DNA of 62,000 nt from Diphasiastrum complanatum (taxonomy: Eukaryota; Streptophyta; Lycopodiopsida; Lycopodiales; Lycopodiaceae), in NCBI GenBank assembly GCA_029204225.1, contig CM055102.1, positions 46,454,998 through 46,516,997 of the forward strand. Direction: 5' to 3'. Position numbers and translations under genes: made by a program. Below, piece by piece: positions 12,031 through 24,547 of the stretch; position 1 is the stretch's first letter, and every line of letters begins with the position of its first letter. The notes beneath the pieces are model-generated. The model saw only the letters and a list, made by a program, of their open reading frames with translations, was not told where the DNA came from and made no database searches.

Positions 12031-12870
12031 CACGACATACATGCATGAGAGATTGCACACGACCAAATCTATCTTGATCAACTCGGATTTTCATGAGCTG
12101 GCAAATAAGATTTGGATCTAGGCAAGAGCTCTTATACACAAAGAGTAATCATCCATAAAAGACAAGCCATTTGCATGCACATACGTGAAAAAACCTAAGT
12201 GTTACTCAAGATTTGAGAGAGAGAGAGACAAAAATCGTACTCTCAGGTAGAGAGAGAAAATCTAAGAGCCCTCAAGTAGAGAGAGAATTCAACAAGAACT
12301 TGACTCAAAACAACTCTATCTCTCAAAAGTATTTTAAAAGTACAATGAGAGTCCACATCCATATAGTGGTAGCTTGAGTTCCTACTCAATTAAGCATGTG
12401 GTGACCTCTAAAAATGATTAAATCCATGATTTGCACCACATAATTTGATTGGACCTCAATAGCCAATGTGATGAGGATTTTGGTTTATGATGCACCACTT
12501 TCAATTTTGCTCTCCTACAATCTAGGACATGTGTCAACACCTAATAGGACTCGAGATGGATGTCTAATTGCCTATCCTAATCATGCATTTTGATTTGTAC
12601 AAGTCATGAGGAGATTGAGGCCCAACCTCATGATGACACTTGGCATGGTTCTACTTTACTAGCTTTTGCCTACTTTCACATTGCTTTGTAAAACAAGCTA
12701 TTCTAAGGCATTGATTAGCTAATGCAAATAGGCCCACTACTCACATGTGGGAACATACTCCACTCCTGTGATTTACATATGTACATGAAAATGTAAAATA
12801 ATCAAGCTAGATTTTGCCACATATTTCGCATGCAAAAGGCCATATGATAGTCAATACTACTGTCTAAGTG
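12030..12870 (-). repeat. Degraded copia LTR-like segment
   Basis: The layout resembles the LTR at 1339-2075: two (C/T)AGGTAGAGAGAGAAA-type motifs near 12,235-12,295, then minus-strand GGTCCAATCAAATT and related spacing near 12,420-12,475. No coding region or second LTR is attached. It is probably a solo or decayed LTR of the same broad family. Confidence 0.5.
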
Positions 12871-13084
12871 CAATCTTGAGAGTTGCGACCCTATATCGAC
12901 AAGTAGAAGATTTCTATGTTTGATATAGTGTATCTAATAAGAGGCTTAAATTATGCCAAAAACATTTAGTTTGTAAAAAGAGCTAAGCCATGCCATAAAT
13001 ATCCCCATAATAATTTTAGGGTGCTTTGACTTTCGTAAAGTTTGACAGAGGTCACACCTTGCATTTAAATAGCATCATCCTGTC

Positions 13085-13260
13085 CATCAGAGTGGGGTGT
13101 ACGGGTAGAGTTGTTGACTGCCACCGAAAATGTGCAGGCTTGAATCCCGACTATTGTGTAGTGACATCTAAGGAGCTTAGCTCCGTAAATGGCATTGCCA
13201 AGTTGTATATGTTGTATATAACGACCACTAGTTGCTTAACATGTATGCAAAAAAAAATAG
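13085..13260 (+). mobile_element. Probable tRNA-derived SINE
   Basis: A polymerase III-like box A (GGGTAGAGTTGTTGACTGCC, near 13,103) is followed about 32 bp later by a box B-like GGCTTGAATCCCG (13,137-13,149). After about 100 bp the segment ends in an A-rich tail (13,247-13,258). This is the layout of a short plant SINE. Box B differs from GGTTCGANTCC at two positions. Confidence 0.5.
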
Positions 13261-13814
13261 CATCGTCCTTTATATAAGAGAATGAGATGCATGAGCAACT
13301 ACAAGTAGTTTTTATTCTATTGGATAGTGGTTGAACTAAGATGGTACATCATATTCTTAGAGAATCAATGTTAAAACTCCTAACTTGGATCAACTTCATG
13401 ATGAGGATGTTATGGCTTGTCAAAAGTTACATTTTAGTTATCGACATTCGTTGTTTACTTTCAATCTTGTATGCTATACAAGATAATAATTTTAATTACT
13501 TTAGATATAATGGTCATAAATGGTCCAAATTTTGAATTTAAGTTTTGGAGCCCAAAGACCAAAAAAAACTCTAACTCTAAAGTTATAATGCCAAATTATT
13601 TTTGAAACTTTTTTCTATTAGAATATTATTTTAAAAATCATTTTTACGTTTTGAATATTGAAAAAGAGTTTTGAAGCAATATAAATTTGTCATATAAAAT
13701 ATATATAGATATTGTACAAATTAATAAGTATACATGTGCAAGGGTTTATAGCATTATACAAATTATGGTTTATTATTTATTCTACAGCTTAGTATTATAA
13801 ACCCTTCGCTAATC
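13261..13814. other. No recognisable gene
   Basis: AT-rich sequence between the SINE-like unit and the gypsy remnant. No domain is seen. Confidence 0.35.
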
Positions 13815-14700
13815 TATGAAACTACTGTTAAAGCTTCAGAACTAGCTCAACTGTTTGTTGAGAAGCTTTTCCAACTATACGTACTGCCTTGCGATATTGT
13901 CAGTGACCGTGGCCCAAAATTCACTGGGAATTTTTGGCAAGCAGTATTTGAAAAGTTGGAAACAACTTTAAGAGTGAGTTCTATAGATCATCTAGAATCA
14001 GACGGTCAAACAGAAAGGACCAATCAGACGATGGAGGATATGCTTCGAGCATATGTGGGCCATCGGCAGTTTGATTGGGAGCAGTACCTTCCGCTGGTGG
14101 AATTTGCATATAACAGTGAAAAACATTCAGCGACTGGATTCAGCCCTTTCATGCTTATGTATGGTTTTCAACCTTGATCACCAATTAGTGTTGGCATGAA
14201 AAACCTACAGGTGTAAGCCGTAGCTGATTTCCTTGCGGATATGCAAGAAATGTTACAGTTGGCTAAAGATAGCATAAGAAGTGCCCAAGACAAGGCAAGG
14301 CACTATGCTGATCTATCTCGGAAGCACAAGGTATTCATGGTCAACGATTTAGTGTTTTTGAGACTCCCTAGTCACTCAAGGGCTTGAAAACTATTAAGTG
14401 TGCAAAGTTGGCGCCTAGGTATTGCAGTCCTTTTAAGGTTATCCAAGTCATAAACAAGGTCGCATACAAACTGGACCTTCCAGCTAACGTTGGAATTCAT
14501 CCTGTTTTCCACGTTAATAAATTGAAATTCTTGTTGTGGGTTGGGGAGACCCTGGTCCCTGTGGAAGATCTAGTGGAACTTCTTCGTGATGAGTCCATGA
14601 GTGGACCACCTGAACCCGAGACGATGTTAATAGTCGGCAGAGGACTCTACGGAGTAGAGTGCTTTGGGAATTTTTAGTCAGGTGGAGGGGCAAATAAAAA
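13815..14700 (+). pseudogene. Ty3/gypsy integrase and chromodomain-like end
   Basis: The fragment starts within the integrase core (LFVEKLFQLYVLPCDIVSDR, then GPKFTGNFW) and continues with ESDGQTERTNQTMEDML, EFAYNSEKHSATGFSPF and a C-terminal part (YKLDLPANVGIHPVFHVNKL). It ends in a chromodomain-like tail (GVECFGNF, then VRWRG in another frame). The first catalytic Asp of the core lies upstream of the fragment; the SDRGPKF Asp and the Glu of DGQTER are present. There are several stops and frameshifts. The 5' part of the element is missing. Confidence 0.88.
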
Positions 14701-14779
14701 AAAGAGGATATCTGGGAAAAGGAAGCTGATCTTCAGAAGAATTTTTCAAATTTTTCCCTACAAGGAAAAATTTAAGTTT

Positions 14780-14791
14780 AGGGGGAAGGAA
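14780..14791 (+). promoter_or_regulatory. Polypurine tract of gypsy element
   Basis: AGGGGGAAGGAA lies directly before a TGTTACATACC LTR start and about 100 bp after the integrase end, as expected for a gypsy 3' end. Confidence 0.8.
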
Positions 14792-15700
14792 TGTTACATA
14801 CCTATGTAACTAGCAGTACTTCAAACCCCTATTGGTCCATTTAGTGTTGGGGGCTAAATGACAAGTTACCCTTGGATAAGAGTTACCTTTAGAATTAAGG
14901 GTATGTGCCATTGGATAAGGGCAGACAAGTGACTATACCTTAGTCGGAGGTATGGAGTCATGTGACCCTTGGATAAGGGATACCCTTAGTATTAAGGGTA
15001 GGTGAATTAGATTAAGGTACTAGTGTCCTTGTTTAAGGGCAAGTAAGTGTCTATGCCTTGGATGGAGGTATGGAACCTAGAGAGGTGTTAGAAAGTCATT
15101 GGATGACTATTTTTCTAAACCTTGGCCTCAACCTTGAACCATATCACTTTAATGGTCTAGGACCAAAGTATACATGCAAAGATTGGATAAAGGCCATGGT
15201 GCATTACAGGGCTGGCCCTTGGTAATAGTCACTTATGAACAAGAGAAAATAGACGTTGAAGAGGTAAGCAAGGCCAGAACAAATGCCCTTGGGATGTCAT
15301 CACCATCATTGGACTTTAGATTATAAAGTGGCCATGCTTGAGATGCTAAAAGGCTAAGACCGTGGATCCTATATGGCCAAGAGTACTTTCAAATGTTCGA
15401 GTTTGAAGACATCAACAAAGTTGAAATCAATGTTGTTGGGGACCATGTCCATTGTTGGACCTGATATTAATAAAACACCTAAATCTATCTAACCCCCTAA
15501 TTTTATCCCAACTCTAATCTAATTCTTAAATCTTTTAGACTATTTATGAAAGAGTTTTCCAATCTGAACTCATTGTGTTCTTTTGTCTTGAAATCTTCGA
15601 GTTTGCTCTGCTATTTTCTAGCCTTTATATTCTATGCATACTGACATACCTCTAGTTTTTGAAACCTATGACGGGCATAGCTTTCTATGCCTAGCATAGA
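14792..15700 (+). repeat. Gypsy 3' LTR (right end not fixed)
   Basis: It starts TGTTACATACC after the polypurine tract. It contains several imperfect repeats around CCTTGGATAAG and TTAAGGGTA (about 14,870-15,070) and an AATAAA at about 15,468. The 5' LTR is absent, so the right boundary is a guess; the sequence becomes non-diagnostic after about 15,650. Confidence 0.55.
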
Positions 15701-15861
15701 ATTAAATCTCAAAGTTTTTTTTTTTTGTTTCTTATTAGTTTATTTTAGAATGTCCTGATCGCATGATTAACAACAACAATAACAGGCATTCAACATCCAT
15801 AATAGATCACTTACACACAAAATAGGAGGTCCTTCAACAAAGAAAATAGAAAGAAGAGGAG

Positions 15862-15864
<3 letters not shown>

Positions 15865-15955
<91 letters not shown>

Positions 15956-15965
15956 CCCCCCCCCC
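15865..15965. repeat. (CT)n followed by poly-C
   Basis: About 44 CT units pass directly into a run of about 14 C. Confidence 0.95.
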
Positions 15966-15995
15966 AATTTCATGTACATATTGATTTCACACGTG

Positions 15996-16735
15996 TGTGA
16001 AGCATGTTCGTGTGGAGGGTAGGCATAATCATTTTAGTTCATTTATGTTGAGTTTGAATAGCCAATAGTCCTTAAATTTGAGTTTTAGTGAGATAGTAAC
16101 ATTTGTCACATGATGTTAGGATTGAAATGTATCTATTTGGCCCAATCACATTTAGAGTCATAGATCACAAGGCCAATCACTTAAAGAGATGCATTAAATG
16201 TGGACCAATCATGTTTAGTGGTGCACATCATGAGGCCCAATCAAATTGTGAGATGGAGATCATGAGGTCCAATCATGATGAGAGGTGCAAATCTAGGGGT
16301 CCAATCATGATGCAGGAAGGAAATCAATGCGGTCAATCATTTTAGAGTATTTCCTCTTGCAAAAACACGAGCTAGCACTATTTGAGAAGTGCCCTCCTTT
16401 GTACATAACATTGGAATGATGGTAATCAAGTTTGATGAGTGTTTTTGCTTCCAACACATTGTTTTTTTGTGTTCTCTCTCTACCCGAGTGTATGTCCTCT
16501 ATTTTCTCTCTCTAACCGAGAGCAACCTATTTTGGGACTTAGTTTTTCATCAAGTAACTTCTCATTATGTTAATGTTAGCTTTTGATAGCTCTTTGGTGG
16601 GTAGATGCATGCTTGTGTGCTCTCACCTTGAAGATTGTCAAGATAGATTGGTAGCTACAATCAAGAGAGAGTTTCCGAAGATCAATCACACACTTTTGAC
16701 TATCCTCACACATGTGAAAAGTACATAGAAAGTTC
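15996..16735 (+). repeat. Copia LTR-like segment with CCAAT repeat array
   Basis: It begins with TGTGAAG, like the LTR start of the first element. It carries two ACCGAG/CCCGAG-type pyrimidine motifs near 16,470-16,525 and ends with CACACATGTGAAAAGTAC close to the copia coding fragment, much as the first element's LTR ends in CACATGTGTGAAATTC. No primer-binding site separates it from the reverse transcriptase, so the junction is probably a deletion. Confidence 0.55.
16136..16345 (+). repeat. Seven ~32-bp tandem units containing CCAATCA
   Basis: CCAATCA or a one-base variant recurs about every 31-33 bp, typically as GGNCCAATCA followed by ATGA or AGAG elements. The array sits inside the LTR-like segment, upstream of where a promoter would lie. 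Confidence 0.8.
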
Positions 16736-16740
16736 ATTAG

Positions 16741-17945
16741 ATGAACATTAAATCTCCATTTCTTAATGGCTCTTTGGATGAAGAAATATATATGGCACAA
16801 CCTGATGGCTATGTAATCCAAGGAGAGGAGAATAAGGTATGTAAGTTGCATAAAACTTTTGCTTGAAGAAAGCTTCTCGTGCTTGGTATGGATGCATGGA
16901 TGAGTATTTCATAAGCCAGACTTTTGTGCGTACTTCATCATATTGCAACTTATACACTCTTATCAGGGATGGTTCTATACTCTTGATAATGCTTTATGTT
17001 AAAGATTTGATCATTGTTAGTAGTAATGATGATTTGATGAAGTTAGTCAAATCAAATCTCTACAGGGAATTTGACATGACAAATCTCAACATGATGCATT
17101 ACTCTACTTAGGTGAGGAAGTTTAGCAAGGTGATCAAAGAATTGCACTTACAAAAACGAAGTATGTTAGTGAGTTATTCAAGAGCTTTTGCATGGAGGAT
17201 AGCAAAATATCATCTACCCCTATTGAAGTTGGTGTAAAACTCTCAAAGTATGATGATAGCAAATAATTTAATACTATCGAATGTTGTTCACTAGTAAAAA
17301 ATCTTATATATCTCAGAACTATTAGATCAAATATTTGCTATGTTGTGGGTCTAGTAAGTCAATTCTTACATATACCAAAGCAATCACATTTGAAAGCTAC
17401 CAAGGATAAATATCAAGGGTAGAACAAAGTTTGGCTTGTTCTACTCCCATAATGGTAACCATGTGAAGCTTGAGAGCTACATTGATACAAATTGGGGTGG
17501 TAAATGAATAGCAGACACTCTACTTCAAGGTACTTCTTTCACATTGGCAATGATTGCTTCTCATGGTCTAGTAAAGAGAAAAATACAATGGCTTTATCTA
17601 CTATTGAAAATGAGAAATTCTTTTTAGAAAGTGTTGTGCAAGAGGCTATTTGGTTGCACCAGTTGCTTGTAGAGATTGAACTTCAACATGACTTTGGGAG
17701 CATCATTTTCAGTGATAGCCAAAGTGGAATACAACTTGTGAAAAATCCTATTTATTGTGCTAGGATTAAACAAATAGAGATTAAATATCACTTTTGTATG
17801 TGCATGTGCGCTTAACAATGATGTTAAGGTAGTACTTATAGTACTATTGAACAAATAGCTAATGTTCTTAAAAAACCCTTGAGTAAGGGCAAGTTTGAAA
17901 TGTTTAGAAATAGACTTTATGTTTGTGACATTGAGTTGTAGGGAG
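16741..17945 (+). pseudogene. Copia reverse transcriptase/RNase H remnant
   Basis: It starts inside reverse transcriptase (SPFLNGSLDEEIYMAQPDGY at 16,752 onward; KASRAWYGCMDEYF at about 16,868). The catalytic box reads YVKD instead of YVDD (LYVKDLIIV). Many stops follow. RNase H returns at 17,510-17,800 (CFSWSSKEKNTMALST; FSDSQSGIQLVKNP), and the tail near 17,860 matches ADVLTKPLSK-type ends with mutations. It is dead. Confidence 0.85.
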
Positions 17946-18300
17946 TGTTGAAATTAAAAAATTAATTTTATGGTGACAATAGAAGTCCATTAGTACAATG
18001 GTTTTCAGACAATGTATACACATCTTTGTGTTGGATCCAGTGTGGCCATGCACATGCCGTGTACTGGCATACGTGCCAAGACTTGGTCTAGTCAATAGCA
18101 GTCTTGCATGTAGGACTGCCCCTTAGGTAAATGTACTGTATATATTGGTAGTAGAAAAAGATGAGTACAAAATTATCCTTTTTACTGAGTGAATTTTTGG
18201 TGCTTATATGTGTGTGATTGCCGAAATTGTGCTTTGCTATTTCTTTGACGATTTTAACATGTGGGTGAGTAGACAATCACACAGTAGTGCTTTTCTATTA
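17946..18300 (+). repeat. Probable 3' LTR start of copia remnant
   Basis: After a short purine run (GTAGGGAG) the sequence TGTTGAAATT begins, in the position expected for a copia 3' LTR. A TATATATT at about 18,137 could be its TATA box. The right end is not defined. Confidence 0.45.
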
Positions 18301-20271
18301 GTAGAACTATCCATGTGGCTTGTATGATGAGAGACTCTAAATCTCTCAAATACAAGATGAGCCAAAATATACTAACAACATCTACAAATAGTTATTTATA
18401 GCCTAATATACAACTTAACCAGACTTAGTCATCTAAAAATTAGCTTACTAACTATTGATTAACTATAATTAGTAACTTCAAAGTTGCTAAAGAGAGGCCC
18501 ACCTTCATGTATCAAGGTCTATGGATCCTTTTAGTCACTTTTAAACTTTACATGCTCTATAATAATTTGCTAGTTGTATTTCTATGGCACTCTGGTAAAA
18601 AATTCTATCTTACAAGATTGAAGTGCTTTGCTAGTAGTCTTTTTTACATCAACTTGCCATGTTGAGTAGGTATTTCTAGAGATATTGAATCTTATGAATT
18701 CAATTTACATTGATTGTTAGCCGATATTTCCACACGAAAAATCGAGCTATTATGAAGGTTAATTTTCACAAAATTGTAAAAAATCGACAAAATCGAAAAA
18801 TCTAATAACTAGCTATTAGAAAAATCGGCATTAGTTTTGCATGCAGAAGTAAGTCCCGGTCTGCCCTAAAAGTGGCTAGAGAAAATTTTGTGGTCTTAGA
18901 AATGGAGGATAAGAATATTTTACGAGTTTTAAAATTGGCCAGTAAAAAAAAATAGCCGACATAGCTGTGCTAACATTTCACCATGTACTACGTCAATTTT
19001 TACTAATATATAATTGCCTAGTGTTTTCAGGGAAACCGATTGTTGAAGAGCCCTAGTCCTGGATGTTGGAAAAAGTCAGTTCAAAGAAAAAACCGCCAAA
19101 GGAAAATGTTGTAAAAATAACACGGGCCACGTCAGTACCTCAACATAGCAAAAAACCCGACCAACGAGCCAATCCGCGCCCACCACCTGGAAAAATCAAG
19201 CAAAGGGAAAAGGGGGTGCTACAATAAAAAAAATAGAGACCATCTACAACCATAGGGATTGACAAATGGTAACACCCAAACATTTAGATAGCAATGGAGA
19301 AGCGGCCGTGGAAGCACAAAAACCAGGAAGAGGACAACCTACTTGGTCTAAAAACAAAATAGACCATGATTAAACATTCAAGGCCTCCACCTACCAAGCA
19401 CATGCTATTTATTGGAGAGGCAACTTGGAAAACTTACCAACTTTGGTAACCTTCCAAAGGGGGATGGACATGTGGCAAGAAGGGATTGAAGGGCATGAAG
19501 TGCATGAAGTTTGGCAAAACACCACTTTGAAGGGGGACCATTGGGGGTTGGCAAAAGAGCAATGGGCCTCAAGTTGTGACATTCATGACTAGGTGTACTC
19601 TAAGGCATTCCGCTACCCTAGATTCTGCATGAGGTAATAAGTTTTACTCACATCAAAATGTTAGTACCCTTGTTTCCATATCTAGTGAAATGATATTTTC
19701 ATTATATTGTTGTATTAAGGAATCTTCTTTCAATATTTCAAAGAAAGTTGTGATAGGGTGTGTATGATCCTTCTGTTGTCGCAACTCTCTATCTCTCAAC
19801 TCACCTAGTGAATCACAAAAAATTGTCATAGTTGTGATCATTTGTCTTTTCAATGAAGTTGGGCTCGTACTGTGCATGTGTTAAATGGGTTCGACCTCTG
19901 TGAAACACCAGAGCGAGCAGTCCCTCAAATACGGCTGAAATACGCTGTTCTAGCTAAGTCGCAAAGTAGACACGCCATTCCTCAGAACTACCCAGCAAAA
20001 CAACTAGGCCCGAAGAATGAGAAGTACCGTCACTCGATAAACGGAGTGATGAGTGCAATTTACCACTATTTTGACATTTCCACTAGCCGAATGAGAAATC
20101 TAGTGAGACATCCATGCGAAATTTTATTGATTCTCTTTGGGAACCTATGTCGAGCCGAGAACCTTGTGATGAGAGAAAGCTCTAAAACACTCAGTGGTAT
20201 ATTCACGTAGCATGCGTGAATTAAGGGCAAAACCTGAGAACAATTGAATTCACTTCACAATTGCCTAGACT
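18301..20271. other. No recognisable gene
   Basis: No confident coding match. A short minus-strand open frame (19,653-19,877) and a plus-strand frame (19,872-20,210) carry no known motif. Part may be decayed retroelement linked to the gag fragment that follows. Confidence 0.35.
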
Positions 20272-20837
20272 CTACCCATTGGACCCATAATGAACCATAC
20301 TGAAAGGACACGACACATATAGGCGTATTGATTCTCTTGGTTCTTGTTGTATCGTGGTCAAAGCGAACATCAATCTATCAACATTGTATCTGGGTCCAAA
20401 CTCTGTTGTAAACAATCGTAACAGTTCCTCCAAGGTGGTAATGGAAGCTTTGGATAAATTATAGTACCATCGTCTAGCTTCCCCTACCAAAGTCGGAAAA
20501 AAACAACATTCTATGTGTTGGATTTATGAATGTTGGTGAACATCGGCGTCTTAAATTCTTGGATATGTCTATGGGCATCTTCATCAGTGCCTTTGTGAGA
20601 CCGCGGTAGGGAACTTATTATCCTTGGTACCCTTTCGATATTATCAAAGACAATTATGGGCAAAATGGTGAGGTCTTCCTCTCCTACGAAGGTATTCAAA
20701 TCCATTTCATATTCTTCTTCTAACATTGGATCATCGGTATTGGAGGACATGTCTTCTTCATATTGGGTTGATGATCCTCCTACTTCGGGTCTTGGGTGAA
20801 TATCCTCAGGGTGTGTTGATATAATCTCTAACCCCAC
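20272..20837 (-). pseudogene. Retrotransposon gag fragment (gypsy type)
   Basis: The upstream frame (20,837-20,511) is acidic and ends TNIHKSNT. A stop and frame change follow, and the next frame (20,490-20,272) reads GEARRWYYNLSKASITTLEE, then LLRLFTTEFGPRY. The WY-L-x-I-x-W/E-L-F-x-F pattern is typical of the retrotransposon gag core domain. No zinc knuckle, protease or pol is attached. The fragment is dead. Confidence 0.7.
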
Positions 20838-21846
20838 AATGTTGTACTCTAATAAGGATATCTTCGAGGCATAGATTGTGATGGAATTCCGGAGTGTAGA
20901 AATGGTAACTTAGGATTCCTCTTCGAATCGGTTGACAAACGTCGCCAAGTGAAAAGGCAAGAACTCAATCTTCATCATATGAACCTCAAACCCTTCTAGG
21001 TTAGGTAGTGAAATGGAATAGTTTTAAGGTGTGCTCTGATATTTAGGACATTGCATGTAATCCTAAGGAGAAGTCGTCACAGTTTAGAGTACTGCTCTCT
21101 GAGAATAAACACTACAAGTTTGAGGCCTATGCCTTAACCTCAGTACGGGCGGTGCACATAAATGGTAATCATACTTCGTTTTCTACCTTTAGAATGGTAT
21201 CAGAACAATGACGTCACGGGATCTTCCAAGGTCTACAATAGGTAGGATGCAGGGTTCGTGGGCTCTACGAATTTCCTCTAAACGGTCTACCCCAATGATG
21301 GATATTATCTTCTGTCTATGATGTACTTTTAATCCTAACAGCACAATTATGATCAGATAGGATATGGGGGTATACGGTATATCGGGTCCTAATGGAAGCC
21401 TAGGACGAAACATCTCTGCGATCTGTGATGTCTGGGAATTGCACTAATATTGAGGTACAGAGATATAATTGCCTTTAAGTTAAAGCTCACATCAATATGG
21501 TTCAATACGATTCAATATTTGTTGTGATGGGAGACAGCACAGTCCATTTCATTGATGTCCCAAATGCTAATAACTTCATTGTGGACCTCCATCAGTGAAT
21601 CGGTTAATCAGCATATCATGAATAAGTGAATTAGTTAAAAACATTAACACCTAGTATCCAACAAAATCCTACTTCTGCAATGCATAAAATTTTTTGCAAA
21701 AATTATATTGAAACTCCCCACAAAAAATGCAGCCATTTGACACCCATATTGGCAAAAAAAAAAAAAAGGCATTCTAGAGGCACATTCCGAGACAAAATCC
21801 CAAAACGTATTCTAGGATGCGTTCCAAAACGAGACATGCATCCATA

Positions 21847-21888
<42 letters not shown>

Positions 21889-23214
21889 GTCGAGCCCCTC
21901 ATCTACATGCTAAAATCATCATACTTGGATGGTGGTCTTTATGTTATTCCCAATCCCCTTGCTAAGACAATAATTTTTGGATGATATGACTTCTTTCTCC
22001 CTCATGGAAGAGCGCTCTATCACTACATTGTTGTCTATTTTCAATAAATTTATCATAGTTCTTCCTCCATGAATGTGTGTCCCAAGTTCAGGCCCCCCTT
22101 GAAAACCAAGATGCATTATCAAATGTAAATGATACGAAATCTTTTGCTTTGTCACATGCCTTCTTGCCTCTTTGGCTTATATACCTATGATTCCCTATTA
22201 AGCCCCATGGAGACATCACTAGGCTCCATGGCTCCCTATTTGGCATTTGTATCTCAAATAAGCAAACATATGCAACAAACTATCTCTCTAGGATCCTTTT
22301 TCTCTCCATTTTACAACTAGAATTCTTGTTATTAATCTCATCATTTTTCTTATGTGATGTCCTTCATTTCTACCCAAATCTGTGTCAAGCCCTTCACACA
22401 TAGACAACTATCGTAAGATTAAGGCCTTTCTATAAAACAATGAATGTAGTCTTCTCTAATGGGGCCAAAGTACTTTCCCTATCAAATTAGATGACCTTAG
22501 TATTTATGAGCTTGAAAAACCATCTTACTCATAAGCTAGTCAAGTTCAACAATCTCATTTAACCTTTGAAGTCAACCCTTGCACTTAATATGTCCCACTC
22601 AACAACTATCCTTGCCCAATTAGTCCAGTATAATATCCCTCACAAAAATTAGCTCTATAGATTCTAGGGTTGTACCACTATCAAAAAAGTAGCTTGGGAT
22701 TCCTTAAGCTCAATCCTAGATATGAACAGATTCCATGTTGGCAAAGTCACACCTAACAAGGTCATTTGGAATTCGTGATCCATTTGATCTGATAAGAACG
22801 TCTTTCTTAACAACCCATAAAAACTTATTTCTCAACAACCCAGCCATAGCCTCTTCTTTTTAGAAAAGAAATTCCTTGTCTTTATCCATTTGCTAGACCT
22901 TTGGCTCAACCCTCCCCATTTTCTACAATACCACCTTAGCCATAAGGAGAAAAGTTTATTGGCCTCATGCTCCGTGTCACTGATCATCCATGGTCAAGCT
23001 AAGACAAATGGCTTTCTTTTCCCCTTCCAGTCATTCCTATTTTTCCTTGTGTCAAAAATCATATAATTACATCTAAGTGTAGCTAGGAAAGAGACCTCTC
23101 TTGTAATCATGTTGCTGAAATTGATTTATGTCTCTCTCAAGATTCTAGCTACCTCAAAAACTAATTCAAATGGTATGCTCTGCAATAAAATTGTTCAGCT
23201 AGGATATGCCTGCA
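20838..23214. other. No recognisable gene; contains (TA)n at 21,846-21,882
   Basis: There is a (TA)n microsatellite and a short A run near 21,757. Several minus-strand open frames in 21.2-22.9 kb show no motif strong enough to name. A TGGTATCAGAAC near 21,196 resembles a copia primer site, but no LTR or gag is next to it. Confidence 0.35.
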
Positions 23215-23217
23215 ATA

Positions 23218-23420
23218 CCACCACATAGCCGAGTTGGATAGGAGCGTCACATGCAACCATCAAGATCCAAACTCAAAAGCCAACTGCATGTGAAATGAAG
23301 GGCATGTAGGGAGCTTATGCTACAAATCTTAGTAGCTACTATGTGGTATGTCGGCTTTAGTTCATATTTGGCTGGTTTTAACTTCGGCCCTTGTAAATGT
23401 TGTGAATACTTCTACATTCT
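23218..23420 (+). mobile_element. Possible tRNA-derived SINE
   Basis: A box A-like TAGCCGAGTTGGATAGGAGC at 23,226 is followed by a weak box B (GATCCAAACTC near 23,264). The 3' end and tail are unclear. Evidence is weaker than for the unit at 13.1 kb. Confidence 0.3.
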
Positions 23421-24442
23421 GGTCTGAAGCTCTGGCCTTCCTATGTGGTGTGCCTTTCAAATACAAAGTTCTTGCAATGCAGACCTAAAGTGGTAGCCCA
23501 ACAATAAAGAATGCATGCAATCTTTAACTTGATGGGGAGTCTGTCCCAAGTCTTGCACCAGCAGTTCCACCATGACAAGTATGAACCCTATATACACATG
23601 CCTATTCACTCTATGAGCTCCCAATATTAGATGCAAGTCGCATGCATAGAATTACATCCACAATTGCTTTCATGTATCTAGAATATTGAGTTGAATCCCT
23701 AAAACTTCTCCAAACATGAAGGGCAAACTGGAACATTAGCAGGCTAGCTCTAAAGAGAGATATTGCTTGTTTCCATAGGAATGGTTTGCTTCAACTCTGA
23801 CAAGTTCTAGTTGTTCTTTTTCTAATATCAAATCTTTTCTTCCTACTTTCTCATATTTCATCCCATAAGCTTTTTATTGTGTGCGACAACTTTTAACTCC
23901 TATAGAGGTCGCTAAATAGGTCATATGTTATCACCCAACGTTATCTTCTGTCAGTTTTGCTTTTTATTGACGACAAGGAATGTAAAATGCCTCTTGTTAG
24001 ATGATTATGGATAAAGAGGACAACTTGATTTCAACTCTATAGGATTAAACTATTCTCAAAAATTGTTATGCTGAAGTATGTGACAACTACAGAAGATCAA
24101 ATCTCTTGAAATTTAAAATTCAATACAAAACCAGACTCAAATCTCATACTGCCAAAATAAGCCCCATCATTCCAATTAGATTCCATAATTTGTGGCATCA
24201 TAACAAAATAACTATCTAACGCAGAACCCCGACTCTAAATCTATTTTGTCTCATGTCTGAACCGATTCCTATCCATTTTTAATTTGTTCAGAACATTTCA
24301 AGTAGACTGCTCAATGTTTACCCCATGTAACATGGCCACTCTAATAAGCAGACTGCTTGATTATTAAATATCTAATCGCAGAAACCCAAATATTATACCA
24401 AGAGCCAGCCTTGGAGAACGCTTCATACAATCCTGAAAAACT
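23421..24442. other. Downstream flank of cyclin C
   Basis: No coding match. On the minus strand an AATAAT lies about 90 bp after the cyclin C stop (near 24,359) and might serve in 3' end formation. Confidence 0.35.
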
Positions 24443-24547
24443 TCAGGATCTTGGTGGCAATTTAATAAAAGCCGCATGAACTCGTTCCTCAGGAATTTGA
24501 CGATAATTGTCATAGAAATCAAGGATTTCCATCGCTATGTTCTTGAT
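24443..24547 (-). CDS. CYCC: Cyclin C last exon
   Basis: The acceptor is TTTAG. It encodes [34 protein letters not shown] and then TGA. The C-terminal helix matches the family. Confidence 0.94.
   Translation of the reverse strand: MKNIAMEILDFYDNYRQIPEERVHAAFIKLPPRS

Noticed and set aside
21190-21230. Copia primer-site-like TGGTATCAGAAC on the plus strand
   Set aside because: No LTR end, gag or pol of matching orientation is next to it.
22000-22920. Minus-strand degraded open frames that might be an old LINE or gag
   Set aside because: No RT, endonuclease or zinc-knuckle motif could be recognised; calling it would be guesswork.
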